Source: Myxococcales bacterium (GTDB lineage: Bacteria > Myxococcota_A > Bradymonadia > Bradymonadales > GCA-2716585). Taken from it: a stretch of 64,000 bases of DNA. The DNA lies in NCBI GenBank assembly GCA_002716585.1, contig PBBL01000016.1, positions 1 through 64,000 of the forward strand, written 5' to 3'. Numbering within the stretch: position 1 is the first letter of the stretch; every line of letters begins with the position of its first letter. Made by a program: the position numbers and the translations under genes. The notes under the pieces were generated by a model, which was given only the letters and a program-made list of their open reading frames with translations, did not search any database and had not been told where the DNA came from. This document shows positions 9,016 through 16,648 of the stretch, piece after piece.

Positions 9016-10128
9016 CTACGCCTCAAGGGCGCGCTGAAGCTCAGCGAGCAGCTCGCGCAGCTCATCGTAATCGCTGAAGTGAACCAGCAACGCCCCTCGC
9101 CCGCCGCGGTCCTGGAGGGTGACGCGGCGCCCGTCGAGGTGCTGCTCCAGCTGAGCGATCTTCACCTTCAGGTCGCCCGGCGTCTGGGGGCGAGGTTGAC
9201 GCGGCTCCGATGACAGCGACGGATCGTCGCCCTCATCCTCTCCCAGCGCGCCGTCCTCCTCGATGGGCAGCGCCAACGGCTCCTGCTGCGCCTCGATCGC
9301 CTCCGGCTCAGGCGCGGCGGGCGCCTCAGCCTCGGCGACCTCGGCGTTCGCGGGCGGCGTCGGCTCGGCGGGCGGGTCGAGGACGGCGGCGATCGCCGCT
9401 TCGGGGTCGAGCCCATCCTTGACGGAGCGCGAGATCGCCTCGATGGCGCGCACCGAGAGCCCCTCGGCCATCGCCCGCTCGGACAGCTCGATCTGCTGCT
9501 CGGCCTCGGGGAGCGAGAGCACGGCGCGGGCGGCGCCTTCGCTCAGCTCCCCCGCCGAGACGGCGTCGCGCACCGGCAGCGGGAGCTTGAGCAGCCGCAG
9601 CGTGTTGGCCACCGACGGGCGGCTGCGGCCGAGGCGCTTGGCGAGCGCGTCCTGGGTGTAGCTGCGCAGATCCATCAGGCGCTGGTAGGCCTGCGCCTCT
9701 TCGAGGGGGTTGAGGTCTTCGCGTTGGATGTTCTCGACCAGCGCCAGCTCAAACGCCTCGTCGCGGTCCACGTCCTTGATGACCACCGGCACCGTCTTGA
9801 GGCCCGCCTTGTTCGCGGCGCGCCAGCGGCGCTCCCCGGCGATGAGGCGGTAGTCGGCGCCGTCCTGGCGGACGATCAGCGGCTGGATCAGCCCCGAGGC
9901 CTTGATCGACTCGGACAGCTCCTCGATCCCCTCCGGATCCATGTGGCGGCGAGGCTGCTCGCTGTCGGGCTTGATCCGCTCGATCTCGCACTCGAAGTAG
10001 TCGCGCTTCGAGGAGACGTTGGGGATCAGGGCGCCGAGCCCCTTGCCGAGGGCTTTTCGGCCCTTGGAGGAGCTTCCCCCGAGCGCACCGCCTGCTGTGT
10101 TGAGGTTCAGACCTTTCTTGGGGTTCAT
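9016..10128 (-). CDS. parB: Chromosome partitioning protein ParB (CTP-switch type)
   Basis: Centromere-binding CTPase that loads at parS and slides as a clamp to form the partition complex. An N-terminal lysine-rich tail carries the ParA-stimulating motif (GKGLGALIP). The N-domain contains the CTP-binding box GERRWRAA and the ENIQREDLNPLEEA helix. A KorB-type HTH follows (TQDALAKRLGRSRPSVANTLRLLKLP). A proline/alanine/glutamate-rich linker of about 90 residues (~240-330) separates this from a C-terminal dimerisation helix (FSDYDELRELLAELQRALEA). At 370 residues it is longer than the usual ~290 because of the linker. It starts 17 nt after parA and is clearly in its operon. Confidence 0.95.
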   Translation of the reverse strand: MNPKKGLNLNTAGGALGGSSSKGRKALGKGLGALIPNVSSKRDYFECEIERIKPDSEQPRRHMDPEGIEELSESIKASGLIQPLIVRQDGADYRLIAGERRWRAANKAGLKTVPVVIKDVDRDEAFELALVENIQREDLNPLEEAQAYQRLMDLRSYTQDALAKRLGRSRPSVANTLRLLKLPLPVRDAVSAGELSEGAARAVLSLPEAEQQIELSERAMAEGLSVRAIEAISRSVKDGLDPEAAIAAVLDPPAEPTPPANAEVAEAEAPAAPEPEAIEAQQEPLALPIEEDGALGEDEGDDPSLSSEPRQPRPQTPGDLKVKIAQLEQHLDGRRVTLQDRGGRGALLVHFSDYDELRELLAELQRALEA

Positions 10129-10145
10129 GCGCGCCTCTCAGAAGA

Positions 10146-10916
10146 TCAGGCTGCTGCGTTGCGGGCGAGGAACTCGCTGGCGAGCGCTGAGTAGCTCTTG
10201 GCCCCGGCGCTCAGGTGCGCGTACTCGATGACCGGCTTGCCGAAGCTGGGCGACTCGCCCAGGCGAACGTTCCGCGGGATCACCGTCTCGAACACCAGAT
10301 CGCCGAAGTGACCCGTCACCTCGCCCGCCACCTGATGTGACAGGTTGGTCCGAGCATCGAACATGGTCAACAAGATCCCTTCAATCGAGAGCGCCGGGTT
10401 GAGGTGCTCGTGGATCAGGTTGATGGTGTGGAGCAGGTGGCCCAACCCTTCGAGCGCGTAATACTCGGTCTGGATCGGGACCAGCACCGTGTCCGCGGCG
10501 GCCAGCGCGTTGATCGTCAACAGCCCGAGGCTCGGCGGGCAGTCGATGATGATGTAGTCGAACTCGTCCTTGAGCGGCGCGAGCACCTCGCGCAGCCGGA
10601 ACTCGCGCTTGGCCCAGCCGACCAGCTCGACCTCCGCGCCCGCCAGATCGTTGTTGCTCGGCAACAGCGACAGGTTCGGCACGTCGGTCTCCAGGATCAG
10701 CTCCCGAGGCTCGACCGCTCCCACCAGCGCGTGGTAGAGCGACCCCTCGATCTCGTCCTTCGAAAAGCCGAGCCCGCTGCCTGCGTTGCCCTGTGGGTCG
10801 ATGTCCACCAGCAACGTGGACTTGGACTCCCTGGCCAGGCAGGCTGACAGGTTGACTGCGGTTGTTGTCTTGCCGACGCCCCCCTTCTGGTTGGCGATGG
10901 CGATCGTTTTGCCCAT
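10146..10916 (-). CDS. parA: Chromosome partitioning ATPase ParA/Soj
   Basis: Deviant-Walker ATPase that dimerises on nucleoid DNA and drives segregation of ParB-parS complexes. The start MGKTIAIANQKGGVGKTTTAVNL holds the deviant Walker A with the signature lysine. LLVDIDPQGN is Walker A', and FDYIIIDCPPSLGLLT is Walker B. The length of 256 residues and absence of an N-terminal HTH mark the chromosomal Soj-type subgroup. It heads a parA-parB operon, and an 18-bp palindrome lies 18 nt upstream of its start. No recognisable parS 16-mer was found nearby. The ATG at 10916 has only a weak GAAGAG ribosome site. Confidence 0.95.
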   Translation of the reverse strand: MGKTIAIANQKGGVGKTTTAVNLSACLARESKSTLLVDIDPQGNAGSGLGFSKDEIEGSLYHALVGAVEPRELILETDVPNLSLLPSNNDLAGAEVELVGWAKREFRLREVLAPLKDEFDYIIIDCPPSLGLLTINALAAADTVLVPIQTEYYALEGLGHLLHTINLIHEHLNPALSIEGILLTMFDARTNLSHQVAGEVTGHFGDLVFETVIPRNVRLGESPSFGKPVIEYAHLSAGAKSYSALASEFLARNAAA

Positions 10917-10934
10917 GACTCTTCACATCGTCGG

Positions 10935-10952
10935 GTCGGAATCCATTCCGAC
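10935..10952. promoter_or_regulatory. 18-bp palindrome upstream of parA
   Basis: GTCGGAAT (10935-10942), CC, then ATTCCGAC (10945-10952) form a perfect inverted repeat between parA and the divergent uridine-kinase-like gene. Position and symmetry suit an operator for a dimeric regulator. It does not resemble the GTTTCACGTGAAAC-type parS, so ParB loading here is not implied. Confidence 0.45.
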
Positions 10953-11142
10953 ATACGTCCGCACCCTCCTCTACCACACCCGAACCCAGGTTTGAAGCCC
11001 TGTCCAGATGTTCTCATCTGCTCCCCTCCGCCGCCGCCTCCCATCGGGCATTGACCCCGAGCGATGATTTGAGTACACCCTGACGCGTCACGCCGCCAAC
11101 CGACCCAGTGGGGGTCGCGGCGCGCATCGCTTGAGAGCGTCC

Positions 11143-11778
11143 ATGCTGGAACACACCGAACGCAAGCCCATGATCATCGGCGTCGCTGGCGGGACGGGCA
11201 GCGGCAAGACCACCGCCGCCCGCAAGATCATCGGCGGCCTCCCACCCGATCAGGCCGCGGCCATCCAGCACGACTGGTACTACCACGACAGCTCCGCGCT
11301 CCCCATGGAGCACCGCCGCCGCCTCAACTTCGACGAGCCCACCTCCCTCGACAACGAGCTGCTCGTCCAGCACCTCAAGCGCCTCAAGCAGGGCCTCCCC
11401 GTCGAGTGCCCCCAGTACGACTTCGCCACCCACAGCCGCCTCGCGATCACCCGCCCGATCTCGCCCTGCCGGATCATCGTCGTCGAGGGGATCCTCCTGT
11501 TCGCCGTCCGCGGCCTGCGCGAGATGTTCGACCTGCGCATCTTCATCGACACCGACGACGACATCCGCCTCATGCGCCGGATCAAGCGCGACATCCGCGA
11601 GCGCAGCCGCAGCATCGAGTCCATCCGGGCGCAGTACTACGACACCGTGCGCCCCATGCATAAGCTCCACGTCGCCCCCAGCAAGCGCCACGCCCACCTG
11701 ATCATCCCCGAGGGCGGCGAGAACAAGCCCGCCCTCGACGTCGTCGTCGGCATGCTCCTGCACGTCCTCTCGACCTGA
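11143..11778 (+). CDS. Uridine kinase-like P-loop kinase
   Basis: Likely nucleoside kinase of the uridine kinase/phosphoribulokinase superfamily, phosphorylating uridine or cytidine in pyrimidine salvage. The P-loop is GVAGGTGSGKTT. The substrate region IQHDWYYHDSSALP and the NFDEPTSLDNELLVQHL segment match the Udk pattern (YYKD, NFDHPDAFD). YDFATHSR and the strand IIVVEGILLF complete the core, followed by the lid RRIKRDIRERSRS. The length of 211 residues is normal. ATG 11143 is preferred to TTG 11131 because GAGAG lies just before it. It is convergent, with a 3-nt gap, to the barrel gene at 11782. Substrate specificity is inferred from the family only. Confidence 0.88.
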   Translation: MLEHTERKPMIIGVAGGTGSGKTTAARKIIGGLPPDQAAAIQHDWYYHDSSALPMEHRRRLNFDEPTSLDNELLVQHLKRLKQGLPVECPQYDFATHSRLAITRPISPCRIIVVEGILLFAVRGLREMFDLRIFIDTDDDIRLMRRIKRDIRERSRSIESIRAQYYDTVRPMHKLHVAPSKRHAHLIIPEGGENKPALDVVVGMLLHVLST

Positions 11779-11781
11779 TCT

Positions 11782-12870
11782 CTAGAAGATAAACCCCACG
11801 CCGCCGCCCACGCTCAGCAGCGCGCTGCCCAGCAGCTCACCCTCCGGGCGCGCCATCACCCCCCACCCCTCCAGATCCACCCGCAGCCGGACGCTCGGCC
11901 CGATGTAGGCCAGCCCCGACACCCCCAGCAGCCCCGCCGGGGTCACCCGCTCCGTCAACTCCGACACCCCGAACAGCGTCGCTCCCACCCCCACCATCGG
12001 CCTCACCCCGAAGCGCTCCAGCCTCAGCTCGTAGCCCAACGCGCCGACGACGTGCAGCATCTCCAGGTTGGTCTGCTCCTGATCCAGCAGATCGGTGAGC
12101 GTCACCTCGTGCTGGCTGTAGAGCGCCTGCACCCCGAAACGCCACGCCCGATCGCCCACCGCCGCGTCCACCCCGAGCCTCAGCCCGAAGCCATCCCCGT
12201 ACACCTCGGCGTCGCGGCCGCCCAACACCACCCAGCCCACGCCGACCTGCGGCATCACGCGCACCACCGGCTCTCGCGGCTCCACGATCCGAGGCCGCGA
12301 CGCCAACCGCCGCGCCACCCGCTGCGCCCGCTCCACGCGCCCCCGGGTCACCGCGCGCACGTACGAGCGCACCGTCACCCCCTCCGCCACCGCCGCGCCC
12401 GTCATGTCGGCGCGCACCTCCAGGTAGATGCCGATGAAGTTGGGGGGGATCTCCGAACCCGCCAGCGTGTACCCCGGATCCAGCCCCAGCACCCACCGGA
12501 ACACCTCCCGCGCCCTCTCCTCCTCCCCCAGCGCCAGGAAGCTCACCCCCAGGATCCGCCCCGCCTCCAGCGCCACCGGCACGTCCACCGCGCGCAACCC
12601 ACCGGGCAGCCGCCCCGGGCGCTCGACCGGGTACCAGCCCGGGATCGCCTCCAGCAGCTCCACCACGCACGGGTAGTTCAGGTTTCCGTAACAGGCCACC
12701 GCTTTGAAGATCTGGGGCAGCGGGAGCTGCTCGGGGCGCTCCTGCGCCGTCGCCGACGTCGCCCACGCCAACGCCCCGAGCGACACCATGAGCGTCACGG
12801 GCCACCTCAGGCGAGCCGGTTCAAGGGGGGGAGCGGGTGCCGCGCACCCTGCGGCGCGGGAGCGTCTCAT
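11782..12870 (-). CDS. Exported protein with C-terminal outer-membrane barrel-like region
   Basis: A 362-residue protein with a signal segment (PVTLMVSLGALAWATSATAQ, cleavage after ATAQ or TAQE). Residues ~50-150 look like TPR-type helices plus a conserved GSEIPPNFIGIYLEVR strand, seen in myxobacterial exported proteins. The second half (~200-362) alternates glycine/aromatic beta-strands and ends in VGGGVGFIF, with a terminal aromatic residue as expected for BAM-inserted barrels. Its ATG overlaps the stop of the lipoprotein gene upstream (ATGA). The operon position behind several surface lipoproteins suggests a shared envelope role. No specific function is recognised. Confidence 0.75.
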   Translation of the reverse strand: MRRSRAAGCAAPAPPLEPARLRWPVTLMVSLGALAWATSATAQERPEQLPLPQIFKAVACYGNLNYPCVVELLEAIPGWYPVERPGRLPGGLRAVDVPVALEAGRILGVSFLALGEEERAREVFRWVLGLDPGYTLAGSEIPPNFIGIYLEVRADMTGAAVAEGVTVRSYVRAVTRGRVERAQRVARRLASRPRIVEPREPVVRVMPQVGVGWVVLGGRDAEVYGDGFGLRLGVDAAVGDRAWRFGVQALYSQHEVTLTDLLDQEQTNLEMLHVVGALGYELRLERFGVRPMVGVGATLFGVSELTERVTPAGLLGVSGLAYIGPSVRLRVDLEGWGVMARPEGELLGSALLSVGGGVGFIF

Positions 12871-13376
12871 GGATCGACCACGCCCGCGTCCTCGCTCTGA
12901 CGCGAGGGCTGCGCCTCCAGGACGAGGAACGACGCGCGCGCGATGATCGGCACCCCGTCGATCTTCAGCTCCATCGTCAGCTCGTTGGGGCCCGCCGCGG
13001 CGTTGGGATCAATGGCGATGAAGTAACAGATCGGGAAGAACTCCGAGCGCTCCAGCCCCTCGCGCTCCAGCAGCTCGTCCACCCCCTGGAGCTGGCACCC
13101 CCTCCCCAGGCCGGTGTCGAACTGCACGATGTCGATGTCCGCCTCAAAGCCGCTCTCGGTGACGAAGATCTCCCCCTCCGAGCTGACCGCGGGCAGCGCG
13201 ATCAGCAGCGGCTCCCCTCCCTGACGTCCGCTCTCGGGCCTGAGGATCATGGGCACGGCGTTCTTCTGCTCCGGCGCGAAGTGCGCCAGCGCCCCGTCAC
13301 AACCGGGCAGCAGCGCGATGAGCGCGGTCAGCGCCTCAAGGCGCCGCGCACGCGCCGCGATCGCGGATCTCCACAC
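12867..13376 (-). CDS. Small predicted lipoprotein
   Basis: I place the start at a GTG near 13376. The peptide then begins with a basic n-region (WRSAIAARARR), a hydrophobic core and a lipobox ending LLPGC, giving about 169 residues. The longer frame to 13553 is only the reverse-frame shadow of the neighbouring gene. The mature part (FAPEQKNAVPMILRP, later DIDIVQFDTG and ELTMELKIDGVPIIARASFLV) is beta-rich with two spaced cysteines (GCQLQG, ICYFIA). The 5' end overlaps the multi-Kazal gene by about 40 nt and the 3' end overlaps the barrel gene by 4 nt, so all three are probably coupled. Function unknown. Confidence 0.7.
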   Translation of the reverse strand: MWRSAIAARARRLEALTALIALLPGCDGALAHFAPEQKNAVPMILRPESGRQGGEPLLIALPAVSSEGEIFVTESGFEADIDIVQFDTGLGRGCQLQGVDELLEREGLERSEFFPICYFIAIDPNAAAGPNELTMELKIDGVPIIARASFLVLEAQPSRQSEDAGVVDP

Positions 13377-15090
13377 CCGCACAGCGGGCCTCGCAGGGGT
13401 TGGGGTAGGTCCGGCCGTCCACGCCGCACACCGGGTTGTCCGCGGGCTGGCACTCACAGGGCGGGACCTCTCGACATCGACATATCGCGCAGCCGTCGCC
13501 ATCGACAACGAAACCGTTGTCGCACCGCGCGTCACAACCGTCAAGCAATTCATCCGGACAGCAGGCGCCCGCCCGGAACCCCTCGACCCCGCTGTTGCGC
13601 GCGTAGCAGTCGTTCAACCAGGTCCGCCCCTCGGGCGAGCACACCGGATCATACTGCGGCGAGCAGGACACGATCGGCTCACACACCCCGTCCCGGCACG
13701 GCAGCCCCAACGGGCAGTCGTCCGAGCGGGTGCAGAACCCCGGCACCACCTCCGACAACACGCAGCTCCCCAGGCAGCTCCCCGGCTCACAGCCCGCCTC
13801 CGGATCCAACGAGCTGCACCGCAGCGCCTGAGGGCACCCCGCGTCCCCCTCACACAGCGGCGGGCACGCGCCCGCGAACGCCTCCTTCACCCCCGCCCGC
13901 TCCAGCTCGCAGAGGTTGTTGCGCGTCAACCCGTCCACCCCGCACACCGGCTCCAGCGTGTCCGGGCACACCGGCAGCGCGCACACGCACACCGGGCACC
14001 CGTCGTCGCCGCGCTCCAACCCCGCCTCACACGCCAGATCGCAGTCCAGCAGCGGGCACGCCGGATCACAGCGCCCCGCGTAGGCCAGGATCTCCCCCTC
14101 GCAGCTCGCCCGGCAGGCGTTCGCGTAGGTCAACCCGTTGCGGGTGCACACCGGCTCGCCCCCCTCCTCACACAGCGCGCACGGCTCCTCCTCGCAGGCG
14201 CACACCGGGCACCCCTGCTCCACCACGTAGCCCAGCGCGCACTCCAGCGCGCACTCCAACGGCGGGCACTCCTCCGGGCAGGCGCCCTCTCCCGCGACCG
14301 CCACGCCCCGGCAACTCGCCTCGCACCTGCTCCCGTACGTGACACCGTCGGCGCCGCAGACCGGCGCCAGCTCATCCTGACACTGGCAGTCGTCCAGGCA
14401 CTGGCCGCGCACGCAGATCTTCGACGGGCCGCAGTCCTCGGGCCGCTGACACTCCTCAAAGCACCCACACGCCCGGCAGCCCCTCGCGTCGTTCGCGTAG
14501 CCCAGCGAGCACCGCCCCGCCAGCTCCTCGAAGCACGCCAGCTCCGGGCAGGGCGCCACGCTGCACCCCTCGCTGCACCGCACCCGCAGCCGATAGCCGC
14601 CCGCCCCCGCGTTGTCGTAGGTGCTCACCATGATCAGGAACTCGCCGCGCGCGTCCAGCCGCAAACCACCGATCCGCGCGTTTCGCCCCCGCCCCCCATC
14701 GTCGTCCCAGATCAGCGCCCTCCCCCACAGGCTCCCGCTCGTCCGCGGCCCGTACACCACCAGGACCGGGTCCGCTCGACCGTCGATCACGTCCAGCTCC
14801 AGCGTCACGGTCGTGTACCGCCCTCCATACAGGCGGTACCCCTGAAACGCCCGGTCCTCGAAGCGCCCCACCCGCGCGTCCCCCTGAAGGCTCAGCCCCG
14901 GCGCGTGGATCAGCAGCCGCTCCGCGGGCGGCTCACCCCACACCGGCGCGCTGTAGGGCAGCTTGCGGTCGTCGCTCGACGCACCGCACGACATCCACCC
15001 CACACACCACGCCGCCACGAGCAGCGCCTGAATGGCTACGACGCCCAGGTGTCTGCGCTCCCACATGACGCGTTGTCCACTCCTCATCAT
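13336..15090 (-). CDS. Multi-Kazal, antistasin-like cysteine-rich lipoprotein
   Basis: A 584-residue surface lipoprotein. The signal ends LLVAAWCVGWMSC (Cys35). Residues ~55-172 form a beta-sandwich resembling the bacterial pre-peptidase C-terminal (PPC) domain. The rest is disulfide-rich. Five Kazal-like modules of the pattern PVCGxDGxTYxxxC lie near residues 235-271, 304-341, 370-409, 475-510 and 545-581. Four antistasin-like modules ending GCxxCxC lie near 176-210, 275-299, 345-370 and 519-539, with short CxxxxDC knots between. Kazal and antistasin domains are classic serine-protease inhibitors, so protection against proteases or prey/competitor enzymes is plausible but unproven. Alternative starts at 15087 and 15066 exist. 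The 3' end overlaps the next lipoprotein gene. Confidence 0.85.
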   Translation of the reverse strand: MMRSGQRVMWERRHLGVVAIQALLVAAWCVGWMSCGASSDDRKLPYSAPVWGEPPAERLLIHAPGLSLQGDARVGRFEDRAFQGYRLYGGRYTTVTLELDVIDGRADPVLVVYGPRTSGSLWGRALIWDDDGGRGRNARIGGLRLDARGEFLIMVSTYDNAGAGGYRLRVRCSEGCSVAPCPELACFEELAGRCSLGYANDARGCRACGCFEECQRPEDCGPSKICVRGQCLDDCQCQDELAPVCGADGVTYGSRCEASCRGVAVAGEGACPEECPPLECALECALGYVVEQGCPVCACEEEPCALCEEGGEPVCTRNGLTYANACRASCEGEILAYAGRCDPACPLLDCDLACEAGLERGDDGCPVCVCALPVCPDTLEPVCGVDGLTRNNLCELERAGVKEAFAGACPPLCEGDAGCPQALRCSSLDPEAGCEPGSCLGSCVLSEVVPGFCTRSDDCPLGLPCRDGVCEPIVSCSPQYDPVCSPEGRTWLNDCYARNSGVEGFRAGACCPDELLDGCDARCDNGFVVDGDGCAICRCREVPPCECQPADNPVCGVDGRTYPNPCEARCAGVEIRDRGACAAP

Positions 15091-15145
15091 GACAAGAACC
15101 CATGTTGAGCCCCTTGAACCCGCGCACCCTCCGCACGCTCAGGTG

Positions 15146-16648
15146 TCAGGGCGCCCCCGGCGTCAGCCCTCGAAAGCCGTCGCACCGCCGCAGCCCGTAC
15201 CAATGGCTCACGCGCCCGCCCCGGGTCACGACGAGCCGCTCCTCGTCGCCCCAGGCGTCGCACACCAGCCGCGCCGGGCCCTGCTCATCGTAGCGGTTGT
15301 CTCGAACGTAGAGCAAACGCTCCCCGACCTCCCCCCGCCCCGCGCGTCCACCCAGGAGCGCGTCAAACGCGTCTCGCCTCCGGCTCGCGCACCACACCGA
15401 CTCCAGCCCCCCCAGCCCCGCCGCGAGCTGCCCGCAGACCGTGTAGTGGTAACCCACCACGCGATCCACCGACCCATCATCCAACGCACGCCGCGACCTC
15501 TCCGCGACCTCGCCCCACCCATACAGATCGTTCGACAGGTCGTAGCGCGGCACGTAGCGCTCCTTTGGGATCACGTTCAGCCCCAGCGGCGTCATGACGT
15601 GACACCACAGCAACCCCTGAAGCGCCGCGCCCACCACGACCCCCGCCGACAGCCACCCCGGTCGCCGCTCCCAGGCGCTCACCGCCATCGGCCCCAACAG
15701 CGTCATCCACGGCAGCGCCGCCCAGTGCGGCTCGGACTCCCGGGTCATCACCATCATCAACCCCAGCGGCGCCAGCGTCGTCAGCGTCAGCCGCCGCGCC
15801 TGGCTTCGCCCTCCAGCCACCAGCGCCCACACCAGCAGCCCCCCCAGCACCGGCGACAGCACCAACAGGTGCGCCCCCACCACCCCCGCCCCGTGCAGCG
15901 GGTCCAACCAGGCCCCCGCGTGGCGCTCCAGCGCGTGGTAGCGAAGCCCCGTCCACCCATGCGTCGCCTCGAACCACAGCGTCGGCACAAGCCCCGCCAC
16001 ACCGCCCAGCGTCACCACGCCGACCCGCCTCACCCGCTCCTTCACCTCCGAGGTCGAGCGCCACGCCTCCGACACGATCGCCACCCACAGCGCCACGCCG
16101 AACAGCTTGCTCAGCACCGCCAACCCCACGCACCCCCCAGCCGCCGCCCACCCTCGCCAGGACGACGCCCGCGACGCCGCGAGCGCGGCCCCTGCCCACG
16201 CCGCCGCGAGCGGCGCGTCGGGCGCCGCCAGGAGCCCCCCTGTCCCATAGATCGGGATCGCCATGAACACCGCGGCCCCCAGCAGCGCCCCCCGCTCACC
16301 GCAGAGCCCCCGCCAGTACACCATCAAGAGCGCCAGCGTCGCAGCCTGCGCCGTCGCCGCGACGACGCGCGGCGCGCCCCCCGCGCCCACCACCTGCCGC
16401 GCGAGGGCGATCAGCCAGGCGATCGCCCCCGGGTGGTCGTGGTAACCCCACATGAGATCGTAGGACCACGCCGTGTAATACGCCTCGGTGTCGCCCAGCC
16501 CAACGCCCGCCTCCGGCATCCAGACCGTCGAGAGCGTCGCCCGCCCGGCGACCAGCGCCAACCAGAGGAGGAGCAGCGCCCGCCACCCACCACCCGAGCG
16601 CCTTGAAGGGCCTTGAGAGGCTGCCACACCCCTGGGTTCATCGCCCAT
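15146..16648 (-). CDS. GT39/ArnT-like membrane glycosyltransferase
   Basis: A 500-residue polytopic membrane protein with about 10-12 hydrophobic segments. The first periplasmic loop holds an acidic catalytic-type motif (GLGDTEAYYTAWSYDL, then GYHDHPGAIAWLIAL) as in the PMT/ArnT/RgtA family, which transfers sugars from polyprenyl-phosphate carriers. The C-terminal ~120 residues (after RYDLSNDLYGWGEV) form a soluble periplasmic domain. The ATG at 16648 overlaps the Kelch-lipoprotein stop as TGATG, implying translational coupling; the longer frame to 16777 is discarded. Acceptor and donor are unknown. Location between two surface lipoproteins suggests it may glycosylate cell-surface proteins or glycans. 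Confidence 0.82.
   Translation of the reverse strand: MGDEPRGVAASQGPSRRSGGGWRALLLLWLALVAGRATLSTVWMPEAGVGLGDTEAYYTAWSYDLMWGYHDHPGAIAWLIALARQVVGAGGAPRVVAATAQAATLALLMVYWRGLCGERGALLGAAVFMAIPIYGTGGLLAAPDAPLAAAWAGAALAASRASSWRGWAAAGGCVGLAVLSKLFGVALWVAIVSEAWRSTSEVKERVRRVGVVTLGGVAGLVPTLWFEATHGWTGLRYHALERHAGAWLDPLHGAGVVGAHLLVLSPVLGGLLVWALVAGGRSQARRLTLTTLAPLGLMMVMTRESEPHWAALPWMTLLGPMAVSAWERRPGWLSAGVVVGAALQGLLWCHVMTPLGLNVIPKERYVPRYDLSNDLYGWGEVAERSRRALDDGSVDRVVGYHYTVCGQLAAGLGGLESVWCASRRRDAFDALLGGRAGRGEVGERLLYVRDNRYDEQGPARLVCDAWGDEERLVVTRGGRVSHWYGLRRCDGFRGLTPGAP

Noticed and set aside
10920-11142. parS centromere near parAB
   Set aside because: No match to GTTTCACGTGAAAC or GTTCCACGTGGAAC types; the 18-bp palindrome present differs in sequence and centre.
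13377-13553. Upstream extension of the small lipoprotein frame
   Set aside because: It lies wholly within the multi-Kazal gene and contains no signal-like sequence; a GTG near 13376 gives a proper lipoprotein signal.
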